64,000 nucleotides of DNA, taken from Carya illinoinensis. Its lineage: Eukaryota; Streptophyta; Magnoliopsida; Fagales; Juglandaceae. Of the stretch, positions 13,529 through 22,884 are shown piece by piece; position 1 is the stretch's first letter, and each line of letters starts with the position of its first letter. The notes below the pieces were generated by a model. That model saw nothing but the letters and a program-made list of their open reading frames with translations. It was not told the origin of the DNA and made no database searches. The DNA is taken from positions 21,900,001 through 21,964,000 of the forward strand of contig NC_056766.1 of assembly GCF_018687715.1 (NCBI RefSeq), given 5' to 3'. The position numbers and the translations under genes are program-made.

Positions 13529-15505
13529 TCAGTCTACAGCACCAAAACCATGTGTGGCTCGCGTCTTTCCCTTTTGGATGATCCACCTTGGTATCCATTT
13601 CTTTGAGAAAGGCTTTTCAATTTTCTTGGTGTGCCTCTTAAGCTCAAAACAGTTTGGTCGGATGTGACCAATCTTACCACAATGATGACACACGGGGCTT
13701 GCTTTGTGAGCTCTTTGTCTCAAGAAGGTTGAGACATTCTTAGAGTCATTCATGTAATTCTTACCCCTTCCAGAAGGATAAGCAGTTCTACTATTAACAA
13801 ATGCAGGAGCATGCACAAAATGACTCATTAATTTAAAACAGTTTGGTCTAATATGGCCTAGCTTCCCACAATGATGACATATGGGGCTCATGTTGCGAGC
13901 TCCTTGTCTTTTGGGAGGAGGAACAGACTTTTGCACTTGCACAGGCTTCTTGCCCTTTTCAGATGGATGAGCCTTCTTTTTCTCAGTCATTTCAGGAACA
14001 AACACTGTGGTTCTCACATTTTTACCGAAGGCTTTTGAGCTTGAAGGAGCATCCGGATTCTCTTCAAAATAGCCTAAACCACTTTTATCACTGGAAGACT
14101 TTCCTAAACTTAAGAGTTTGTCAAGCTGGTTTGTCCCAATGGAGAATTTCTGCAACTTAGTATTTAACAAAGTTAGTTCATTTTCATGAGTTGTCACTTT
14201 ATCTTCCAAAATCACATTCCTCTTTTGCAACTCATCTGTTAGACCAATGGCTTCTCTTAGTTTGCCCTGAAGTCCTTCATTTTCTCTTTTGCATAAATCT
14301 ATTTCCTCAATATGTGCTTTATTGAGTTTCCTCAATTTCACACATTCCTTATACAACTTCTCATAGATTTCCTGCAAGTCATCTTCATCCCCGGATTCAT
14401 TTTCAGAAACACTCTCAGTTTCAACCACAGATTCACTGTTATGACTTTTTCCTGCAACAGAAGAAGTGAAAGCCATGTAGTTGAAATTTTTCTTCCTGGG
14501 AGAACTCTCTTGTGAGTCACTTGACTCAGACTCACTATCAGTCAAGGAAGCAGCATTAGCTTTCTCTTTGGCCTTTTTGTAATTCGCACACTCAAGTCGA
14601 ATGTGACCAAAACCATGACATTCATGGCACTGAATATTGTCATTGACAGCTCTAGTTTCTCGCTTATACCTCCCTTCTCGGTTTTCTGAACTAGAACCTC
14701 CATTGATACCCTTGAACCTTCTCTTCTCTTGTCTTGGGTTTTTCTGGGCAAACATCTTCCTGAATTTTTTAGCATAAAATGCTATCTCCTTGTCACTCAT
14801 GGCAAGTTCGTCAGAAGATTCACCAGACTCTTCTCTAATAGCTTTGAGGGCTATGGACTTGTTTTTCTTATCCATAGGAAGAGTATGTTCATAGGTTTGT
14901 AAGGAACCCACCAACTCTTCAATTCTCATGTTGTCCAAGTCTTTGCTTTCTTCTATAGCAGTGACTTTGGGACGAAACCTCTCAGGAAGAGATCTAAGGA
15001 CTTTTCTCACAATTCTATCCTCAGGAATTCTATCCTCTAAATTAAAACGAGAATTGACAATATCATTAAGTTTGCTATAGAAGACATCAAAAGTTTCATC
15101 ATCCTTCATCCTAAGTTCTTCAAAGTTGGTGGTCAGCATTTGAAGTTTAGAATTTTTTACAGCCTTGGTACCTTCATGGGTAACCTCAAGAATGTCCCAT
15201 GCCTCTTTGCAATTTTCACACATGGAGATTCTTTTGAACTCCTCCTGGGACACGGCCATGAATATCGCATTCAGGCCTCTGCTATTCCAACTACACTCGT
15301 TGACTTCATCCCTAGAGTAATTTTCCACACCCTTGGGGGTTTCGACTCCCTCAATGAATACAACCGGTTGTTTCCATCCCTTTGTTACAGAGGTCCACAC
15401 TCGTTCATCCATAGACTTAAGGAAAGCTCTCATTCGAACCTTCCAATACGCATAGTTACTTCCATCAAAAAATGGTGGAGATGTGAGTGATTGAGACCTA
15501 TCCAT
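13529..15505 (-). CDS. gag: Copia gag polyprotein, SIRE-like
   Basis: This 658-codon intact ORF encodes the structural protein of the element's virus-like particle. It begins MDRSQSLTSPPFFDGSNYAY, the usual start of SIRE/Maximus-type gags, followed by a UBN2-type capsid region (about residues 30-230, with FDVFYSKLNDIVNSRF). It carries three CX2CX4HX4C zinc knuckles: CHECHGFGHIRLEC near residue 292, CHHCGKLGHIRPNC near 540 and CHHCGKIGHIRPNC near 604. A Glu/Lys-rich, likely coiled-coil segment lies around residues 375-455. No DTGA/DSGA protease motif follows, so the protein stops after the nucleocapsid part. The start lies ~55 bp inside the primer-binding site, as expected for gag. The duplicated knuckle-containing end (540 and 604) is unusual for the family. 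Confidence 0.9.
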   Translation of the reverse strand: MDRSQSLTSPPFFDGSNYAYWKVRMRAFLKSMDERVWTSVTKGWKQPVVFIEGVETPKGVENYSRDEVNECSWNSRGLNAIFMAVSQEEFKRISMCENCKEAWDILEVTHEGTKAVKNSKLQMLTTNFEELRMKDDETFDVFYSKLNDIVNSRFNLEDRIPEDRIVRKVLRSLPERFRPKVTAIEESKDLDNMRIEELVGSLQTYEHTLPMDKKNKSIALKAIREESGESSDELAMSDKEIAFYAKKFRKMFAQKNPRQEKRRFKGINGGSSSENREGRYKRETRAVNDNIQCHECHGFGHIRLECANYKKAKEKANAASLTDSESESSDSQESSPRKKNFNYMAFTSSVAGKSHNSESVVETESVSENESGDEDDLQEIYEKLYKECVKLRKLNKAHIEEIDLCKRENEGLQGKLREAIGLTDELQKRNVILEDKVTTHENELTLLNTKLQKFSIGTNQLDKLLSLGKSSSDKSGLGYFEENPDAPSSSKAFGKNVRTTVFVPEMTEKKKAHPSEKGKKPVQVQKSVPPPKRQGARNMSPICHHCGKLGHIRPNCFKLMSHFVHAPAFVNSRTAYPSGRGKNYMNDSKNVSTFLRQRAHKASPVCHHCGKIGHIRPNCFELKRHTKKIEKPFSKKWIPRWIIQKGKTRATHGFGAVD

Positions 15506-15560
15506 TTAAACCACTACAGCAGGATCACACTCAGGAACTAAATCCTAGCGGAGTGAACCC

Positions 15561-15572
15561 GCTCTGATACCA
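15561..15572 (-). other. Primer-binding site (initiator tRNA-Met type)
   Basis: Read on the minus strand this is TGGTATCAGAGC, complementary to the 3' end of plant initiator tRNA-Met. It lies 2 bp inside the LTR end. It fixes the element's orientation and identifies the right-hand LTR as the 5' LTR. Confidence 0.93.
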
Positions 15573-16170
15573 ATTGAAAAAGCAGTGGTTCTACACAGCA
15601 CTACACCTAGAGGGGGGTGAATAGGTGTAATCTAATTTTTATGGCCTTTTGAAAATTAATCAAACAAGCAGTTAATAAATAAATCAAATAACACAAATAA
15701 TCAACACATGATTTTGTTCACGGAGTGGAAACTCATTTGAAGAACATCTTCAAAATCTAAAACCACTCCGGGTGTAAGACACCACCTCAAATCCACTATA
15801 GAAACTTTAGTTTGTTACAACCAATTTAGAGACACTCACAAAACCTTTGTAGTAGCTAAACTTGGCTTGCAACACCACGAGTGACCCACTCGATCTCTAC
15901 ACGCATGTAGTGTCGGAACTCCGACCTTCCTATAGCTTCCCACGAGAACTTCTCGATCTCTGCATCAACGGCAGCTCCGAACTCTTCCGGCCAACAAAAA
16001 TGTCCACTTCAATGGACTCAAGTAAGAGTTGATTTTGTGTATGTTGTGGTGGAGACGTGTTTATCCAAGAAAGGATCAACCAAATGGGGGAGAGGTTGCT
16101 CTAAGAAGTTCTTGGAGGCCCTTAGGGTTTTTGCTCTGATTCTCCACACATAGAACAGAAGCTAACATGT

Positions 16171-16180
16171 TCTATTTATA
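16171..16180 (-). promoter_or_regulatory. Probable LTR TATA box
   Basis: Reads TATAAATAGA on the minus strand, in the orientation of the element, and lies between the minisatellite and the rest of the LTR. The same motif occurs in the solo LTR near 8787-8796. Core promoter role inferred from motif and position only. Confidence 0.6.
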
Positions 16181-16235
16181 GTTCCCATCAAATGAGGCGT
16201 TCAAAACCCTACATTGTAAGTGATCTGGAACATTG

Positions 16236-16479
16236 GCTCGAGCGAAGTGTCGAGCGAAGGTCGAGCGCCGAAATCTGCCTGAGTTCGCTCGAGCGCCATG
16301 TCGAGCGAGTATCGAGCGGTCGACTCTGCCTGAGTTCGCTCGAGCTCAGTGTCGAGCGAGGGTCGAGCGACACACTCTGCCTGGGTTCGCTTGAGCTCAG
16401 TGTCGAGCGAGGGTCGAGCGGTTGAATCTGCCTGATTTCGCTCGAGCGCTCTGTCGAGCGAGGGTCGAGCGAAGTCGCT
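16236..16479. repeat. 51-bp minisatellite with TCGAGCG heptamers inside the LTR
   Basis: TCTGCCTG starts at 16274, 16325, 16376 and 16427, an exact 51-bp period. Each unit has CGCTCGAGC-type and TGTCGAGCGAGGGTCGAGCG-type segments, so TCGAGCG occurs about three times per unit. The solo LTR has the same block at about 8852-9083 with 12 bp missing from one unit. On the minus strand it lies upstream of the TATA motif, where LTR enhancers usually sit. Confidence 0.88.
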
Positions 16480-16603
16480 TCTTTTGACCAATAATGAGCA
16501 CACTTCCAGCCCACTTCAAGCCTTCCGCAACAACACTTGTTACAACACTATTTTACACAGGTTTTCACAAGAATATGCCAACACACTCATTTTTCCCTCA
16601 ACA

Positions 16604-18138
16604 TTAACTATTTTGATTCTTTAAATTTTTTACAATAATTCAAATGATTGAAGCTTTGATGAGATTTATATTATCAATTAATCTGAAACATTAAATTTAA
16701 TTGTTTCACTTACAAAAGAAGCACTTTTTTATATTGTTTATTATATTAGAATTAATAGATATTATCTTATTACCAAGTTTTTTATATTAATAGATGTTAT
16801 TTTTTCAAGGCATTGAGGCAATTTAATCGTAAAAGCTTCGGGTAGCAGAACGAAAGGCGATGTCTATATATATTTCAATCAACTGAACTTTGCATCGCAA
16901 GGTTAGTAGTTACTTACGATTTTTTTACTTTGTTCTATCTTGCTACACATATTTTTGTACTCTCATCTAATTCAATTCTTAAGTTTCATACTAACGATAT
17001 TTTAAAATGAATGAAACAAATGTCATTTACAACAGAAAGACGATTGCTGCGGAATGAATGACTCATCCAAGGTTAGTAAATTAATCACTCTCTTAAACTT
17101 TTGTATTCCATAAACGATACGCACACAAATACATAAACACAGACATACACATATACATACAAACACGCACGCACACACACATACACTTACATACATAAAT
17201 ACATACAACATATATACATACATCTGTACATACATACATCCATACATACATGCATACATACATCCATACATATATGCATACACACACATACACAGATGAA
17301 CATATACATACATTCATACACGCACAAACATAGACATACACACAGACACAAACATACATATATAAATACATGTGCATATACACACATACACATATACATA
17401 TGGATGCGTGATTGAGTTTGAAGAAGAGGAAATTGGAGTAAAGGTAATGATCTTAAAATTATGTGAGTTATTGTTATATTTTTTTTGGTTCACTTTTTCT
17501 GGTAAACATGACTTATTTTTGTTTTTTTTTTAGTTTCAGACAAATAGTGGAGGCTTTTTGGTTTCTCTGTATTCTTCATTTGCTTCTTTTGCCGTCTCAT
17601 GTTATCATCTTTTCTGCACTATTACTATTTAAGGTATATCCTCCGTCCCGGACAAATTTAACTTAGTAGTTTATTCTAGTTCATTTCAAATTTTTTTACC
17701 ATAGTTAACTATTTTAATTCTTTTAATTTTTTACGATAATTCAAATTATTGAAACGTTAATGAGATTTTTATTATCAATTAATCTGAAACATTAAATTTA
17801 ATTGTTTCACTTACAAAAAAAGCACTTTTTTATATTGTTTATTATATTAGAATTAATAGATATTATCTTCTTACCTAGTTTTTTATATTAATAGATGTTA
17901 TTTTTTCAAGGCGTTGAGGCAACTTAATCACAAAAGCTTTGGATAGCAGAACGAAAGGCGATATCTTTATATATTTCAATCAACTCAACTATGCATTGCA
18001 AGGTTAGTAGTTACTTACGATTTATTTACTTTATTCTATTTTGCTACACATATTTTGGTACTCTCATCTAATTCAATTATTAAGTTTCATACTAACGATA
18101 TTTTAAAATGAATGAAACGAATGTCATTTAAAGCAGAA
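16604..18138. repeat. Tandem array, right block
   Basis: The array resumes with TTAACTATTTTGATTC and continues through the landmark at 17437 into a further unit, which is cut at 18138 (AAAGCAGAA) by chromovirus LTR sequence. At 17750-17760 it reads through GAAACGT into TAATGAGATTT, the normal unit continuation that is lost at 10360. Confidence 0.92.
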
Positions 18139-18143
18139 TGTGA

Positions 18144-20327
18144 TGTGACGCCCCCAAATCCCCACGCCCGAACACGGGGAAATCGAGACGTCCGGATGGT
18201 GACAACTCGGGTCACCATCCCATCGACGGTGCCAAGTGTGTGTAAAAGCAACAGATGTGCACGGAAGAACACGCAGCGGATAACGAAAGTCATAACTAAG
18301 TACCAGAATTTTTTTCTTAACGTAATACAAGCTGTTTAAAACGTACATAGATAAAATATTACAAAAACCCAAATACAGTTTTAAACAAATATAAAACATA
18401 GCATCAGCAACCCGGCGGAGTCGCATCCTCGGGCTCAGCCTCCTCCTCTTCGTCCTTTAACTCTGCACCAAAAGCTACGGAACCAAAAATGGTACCGCAG
18501 GTAAGTAAAACCCAAACACTACCAGATAATAACACATATAGAACTCAAACAATATGCATGAACCATGCCCAATGCACAAAACCCAAAGACACAGTTTCCA
18601 CACACGCCAAAAACCCATTTGGCCCAAAAACACATCTTTTCCGGAAAACACGCCAAAGTCACATTTTATCCGTATGCACCATGACCTCCCCTAGGGGTCA
18701 TCCGCACACCCTGGCTCCAGTGCCACACCGCAGAGTACCACCACGCATGTGACACCTAACGAGCGATGCCCAGTTCCGTGCCCCGCAGGTTCGTAGCCAA
18801 GCATCCTCTAGCCCTCACTAGCGAAGGGCCACGGAGTCGGTGCGTAGAGCGATGCTCGGTTCCGCGCCCGGCGCGTTCGTAGCCAAGCAACCCCTAGCCC
18901 CCGCTCCCGTCGTCTAGCGACAACTCAGGGGACATCACTCAGTTTATTCCGCTCCCGAGTGACCAGAGGAGCTCCACCGGGATAATACCCCATCCCGGCT
19001 TGGGGTCGTGATACACACGCACCCGTAAGACCACTTACGCCAATACACAGGCTTTTCACATATAAACAAAAACACACGTGCATGCACCATGAAATGCCAT
19101 ATCAATGCATAATAAGATAACCAACCAACATAAAACAATAAAACAAGCAACTCCGTCCTCCATCCATCCAACCCCCGAACTCCTCGGACTCAGTCCGGAA
19201 TCAGCCAACCAACAGATAAAATTATTGAATGAGCAATATATATTTAAATCTGAAAATAGGGTTTGGAAAATACTTACAGCGCTATACGGTAATTTTAGAA
19301 AACACCCGGCGTTGCAAACGGCGGAGAAAAAGCAACGTAACAGTGTAATTTACACTGTTGTCGTGGGTAATAAATTACCCATTTTTGAACGGGGACAAAC
19401 CAAGGCTCGGGATTGATAGGGAATGGCCTTGAGATATTTATGAAGCTAAGGGAAATGAGTTTTGGCCGTGGGTGGTGGTGGAAATGGCGGTCGAAGGCCA
19501 AAAAAGGGCTGAATGGAGTTGAGCTCGTGGGAGCTGCTCCGGCAACGGATCGAGGCCGGAAATGGGTGGTTTAGGTCGGCAAGAGGTAGGGGAAGAAGCT
19601 GTGAAAAGATGGTGGCCGGAGGTGGTGCGACGGCGCCGGAAACGGTGAAAAACCGTATGGCTTGGAGGAGCTCGTGGCGGCTAACGGTGGCTCGGATGGA
19701 GGTGAAACTTGGTGGGGATGTTCACCGGTGAGAGGGGAAGAAAACTGGGTGGGTGGTGTCGGCCACGCCGCCGGCGAGCGGCGGTTCTGGGCTGCGAAAG
19801 CAACCGGCGACAGGGGCAAAAACAGAGCAGGTGCAGCGACTTCCGGCGGCTCTCGAAAGCTAACGGCTGGTCCGATGGCTCTGAAAATTGGTGGGGAGGA
19901 TCTCTGGTGGAAGGGGAAGAGAATGGTGGTGACAGCGCACCAAACGGTGGCCGGACGGCGGAGAACTGGCCGGTCAAAGTGGCGGCAACGGGAATGAGAA
20001 AAAGGGGCAGCTGGGCGTACGTGGGAGAGAAAGGAGAAGAAAGAAGAAGAAAAGAAAGAAAAAGAAAGAAAAAGAAGGAAAAAGAAAAGGAAAAAGGGAA
20101 AAAGAAAAAGAGGAAAGAAAAGAAATGAGGTCCAATCCTCACTCCGGAGACCAAAAACCGATCCGCCAAAAACGATATTAAAAACCGTAAAACGACTAAA
20201 ATAAATTAAACACATCAAATAAATTAAAACCAATTAAAACACATTAATTTAAAATAAATAAACCAATATATTATTCAAATTATAAACAACCCTTCAGTGA
20301 AAATACACGTAAAAACGGGGTATCACA
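18144..20327 (-). mobile_element. Solo LTR of a Tekay-like chromovirus, nested in another LTR
   Basis: 2184 bp from TGTGACGCCCCC to GGTATCACA. The same family appears with primer site and gag at 61084-63236 (opposite strand) and with pol at 44514-46940. It is flanked by TGTGA on both sides (18139-18143 and 20328-20332). TGTGA is also the first 5 bp of the LTR that follows, so this LTR most simply inserted 5 bp into an older relative. The interior has a GA-rich, hairpin-rich and GC-rich stretch that yields spurious Pro/Ser/Phe-rich frames. No internal region is present. Confidence 0.85.
18194..18220. other. Perfect 10-bp-stem hairpin near the LTR edge
   Basis: GGATGGTGAC and its exact complement GTCACCATCC are separated by 7 bp. 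An equivalent hairpin with the same 10-bp stem is at 63159-63185 in the plus-strand LTR. The copy at 44563 is degraded. In element orientation it lies close to the 3' end of the LTR (R/U5), so it would be in the transcript. Confidence 0.6.
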
Positions 20328-21903
20328 TGTGACGCCCCCAAATCCCCACGCCCGAACACGGGGAAATTGAGACGTCCGGATGGTGACAACCCGGGTCACC
20401 ATCCTATCGACGGGTGCCAAGTGTGTGCAAAGGCAACATATGTGCACAAAGAAACACCCCGCGGATAACGAAAGTCATAACTAAGTACCAGAATTTTTCT
20501 TAACGTAATACAAGCTGTTTAAAACATACATAAATAAAATATTACAAAAACACATACAGTTTTAAACCAAATATAAAGCATAGCATCAGCAGATAAAAAC
20601 ACATAGAACTCAAACAATATGCATGAAACATGCCCAATGCACAAAGCCCATAAAACACGATTTTTCCACACACGCCAAAGAAACCTATTTGGCCCAAAAA
20701 CACATCCTTTCCGAAAAACACGCCAAAAGTCATATTTGGCCTTTATCCGACTCAAACCAGAATCCATGTTATCCGTATGCACCATGACCTCCCCTAGGGG
20801 TCATCCGCACACCCTGACTCCAGTGCCACACCGCAGAGTACCACTACGCATGTGACACCTTACGAGCGATGCCCAGTTCCACGCCCCGCGTGTTCGTAGC
20901 CAAGCATCCTCTAACCCTCACCAGCGAAGGGCCACGGAGTCGGTGCATAGAGCGATGCCCGGTTCCGCGCCCGGCGAGTTCGTAGCCAAGCAACCCCTAG
21001 CCCCCGCTCCCGTCGTCTAGCGACAACCCAGGGGACATCACTCAGTTTATTCCGCTCCCGAGTGACCAGAGGAGCTCCACCGAGATAATACCCCATCCCG
21101 GCTTGGGGTCGTGATACACACGCACTCGTAAGACCACTTACGCCACTACACAGGCTTTTCACACTATTTCACAAACACACGTGCATGCACCACGCAATGC
21201 CATAAAAATGCATAATAAAATAATCCAACAACATAAATCAAATAAACAGGCAACTCCGTCCTCCATCCATCCGACCCCCGAACTCCTCGGACTCAGTCCG
21301 GAATCAACCAACCAGCAGATAAAATAAATTGAATGAGCAATATATATTTAAATCTGAAAATAGGGTTTGGAAAATACTTACAGCGCTATATGGTATTTTT
21401 AGAAAGCTTGCGGCGTTGCAAACGGCAGAAGAAAAGCAACGTAACAGTGTTTACACTGTTGCCGTGGGTAATAAATTACCCATTTTCGAACGGGGACAAA
21501 CCAAGGCACAAAATTGATAGGGAATGGTCTTGAGATATTTATGAAGCTAAAGGAAATGAGTTTTGGCCGTGGGTGGTGGTGGAAATGGCAGTCGAAGGCC
21601 AAAAAGGGGCTGAACGGAGTTTAGCTCGTGGGAGCTGCTCCGGCAACGGATCGAGGCCGGAAATGAGTGGTTTAGGTCGGCAAGAGGTAGGGGAAGAAGC
21701 TATGAAAAGATGGTGGCCGGAGGTGGTGCGACGGCGCTGGAATCGGTGAAAAACCGTATGGCTTGGAGGAGCTCGAGGTGGCTAATGGTGGCTCGGATGG
21801 AGGTGAAACTTGGTGGGGATGTTCACCGGTGAGAGGGGAAGAAAACTGGGTGGGTGGTGTAGGCCACGCCGCCGGCGAGCGGCGGTTCTGGGCTACGAAA
21901 GCA
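20328..21903 (-). mobile_element. Older chromovirus LTR, truncated on the right
   Basis: Same family and orientation as 18144-20327, followed in parallel from TGTGACGCCCCC to GGGCTACGAAAGCA, where similarity stops and CACTA-like sequence begins. Its first five bases are also present at 18139-18143, left of the nested LTR. About 600 bp of the LTR's other end is missing. It lacks the TCCTCCTCTTCG patch near 18441 and has small internal indels relative to its neighbour. Confidence 0.82.
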
Positions 21904-22119
21904 TTATTAGCCACGAGTAACAAAGGTTTGCCTGTGAAAGTTCTCATGGGAAAAGCTTATTTTTACCCACAAGTTTAAACTGTCATGGGGAAAAAACTTA
22001 TCCCACCGATTTTATTCCATGAATGTCCTACAACACGAGTTGGTGGAAACAAAGTATTTCCCATGGATACCATGCATCTAGCCAACTCTTATTCGGTAAA
22101 ACCCTCATTTCTTGTAGCG
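21904..22119. mobile_element. CACTA-like element end, fragment
   Basis: The right edge reads CGCTACAAGAAATGAGGG on the minus strand, one base from the common plant CACTA terminus CACTACAAGAAAT. The left side is fused to the truncated LTR at 21903. No transposase frame. Call based on the terminus only. Confidence 0.4.
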
Positions 22120-22263
22120 TACCATTGGTATTAACAATTTCTTTATATAGTAGGTAAGTAATTAAAATTTAAATTATATAGGAGGCTTTATGTAATTTTA
22201 TGGACATGAAAAATAAAACCATACAAGTACTAATATTTAAAGATCTGGAACTATTAACTATCA

Positions 22264-22292
22264 CAAGCCCTATAACCCACGCAATGCGCGAA
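22264..22292 (-). mobile_element. Helitron-like 3' terminus (degraded)
   Basis: On the minus strand: a GC hairpin GCGCATTGCGT, then GGGTTATAGGGCTTGT. This is close to the plant Helitron ending (short GC stem, TTATAGG, CTAGT) with one change in CTAG. The element would extend to the right; no 5' TC end was identified. Confidence 0.4.
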
Positions 22293-22299
22293 TTGTCAT

Positions 22300-22884
22300 A
22301 AAATAGAGAAGTGATTGTACAATATATCCGAATCTGTATATATCGGAGTATGTAGTCTATAAAATGGGATTCAGTATATATTCGAGTACAAAATACTTTC
22401 TAACCAAAACATTGCAGAGCCGATCCACTCTCCATAGCTTGTATCCTTCACCATCTCTTGCGTGCCTTGAGTTTACTGAAACATACGCATTCGTCTAATA
22501 TTGAAACCTTGTACAACCCACAAAAGATGGACATTAAAGCTAGCAAACCTACCAACCAAATCAAGAAGTAAAACAAAACGATCAATCAAATACTTGCGTA
22601 TTCACTATTTTTAGTTACCCAAATTTAACCATTTTTTCATTGCGGTGTGCGAAGGTTGCACCTTCCAAGGTGCCTAATAATTTATTTAACTACAATGGAG
22701 ATCATAAAGTCTTAATTAAAATAATAAATTCATTAATAATGGGATATATAAAAAAAAAAAGTGCCTAACAATTTATTCGAGGCATCGTCTTCTCAATGAT
22801 GACAATGATCACCATAAAATGTATTCTACCCATCTCTCAAATCGGAAGCTTCAAGAGAAGAGAATAAAACTATGAACTATTAAC
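22300..22884. other. AT-rich intergenic stretch, no gene seen
   Basis: No coding frame, RNA gene or clear repeat was recognised between the Helitron-like end and the hAT element. Confidence 0.5.

Larger units (their letters stand above)
10361..16603 (-). mobile_element. SIRE-like gag-only retroelement lacking pol and its 3' LTR
   Basis: On the minus strand the order is 5' LTR (15575-16603), tRNA-Met-type primer site, gag (13529-15505), non-coding spacer, and a second ORF with a plant-transposon-protein type domain (10536-11651). No protease, integrase or reverse transcriptase frames were found in 10361-13528, so it would need enzymes in trans. The layout fits the terminal-repeat, GAG-only (TR-GAG) class of non-autonomous elements. 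The 3' LTR is missing: purine-rich GGGGGAG blocks (minus strand, around 10441-10512) are followed directly by array sequence at 10360. The right LTR is followed by TTAAC at 16604-16608, the same target sequence that flanks the solo LTR. Confidence 0.85.
15575..16603 (-). mobile_element. 5' LTR of the gag-only element
   Basis: 1029 bp, TGAAAAAGC to CTCAACA on the plus strand. The left edge abuts the primer site; the right edge abuts TTAAC (16604-16608) and array sequence. It aligns end to end with the solo LTR at 8191-9207, apart from a 12-bp indel and a few substitutions. It contains a TATA motif on the minus strand and a 51-bp minisatellite. Confidence 0.93.

Noticed and set aside
1..18138. 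CRISPR-like or phage-like array
   Set aside because: Units are >1 kb, have no short direct repeat/spacer structure, and the setting is a plant nuclear genome.
19571..20233. Long Pro/Ser/Phe-rich frames (also 46357-46833 and 61243-61831)
   Set aside because: They lie in the GA-rich and GC-rich parts of chromovirus LTRs; composition-driven and not conserved in frame between copies.
18139..20332. Integrated two-LTR circle junction
   Set aside because: The TGTGA repeat on the left side is explained more simply by insertion into the other LTR; not fully excluded.
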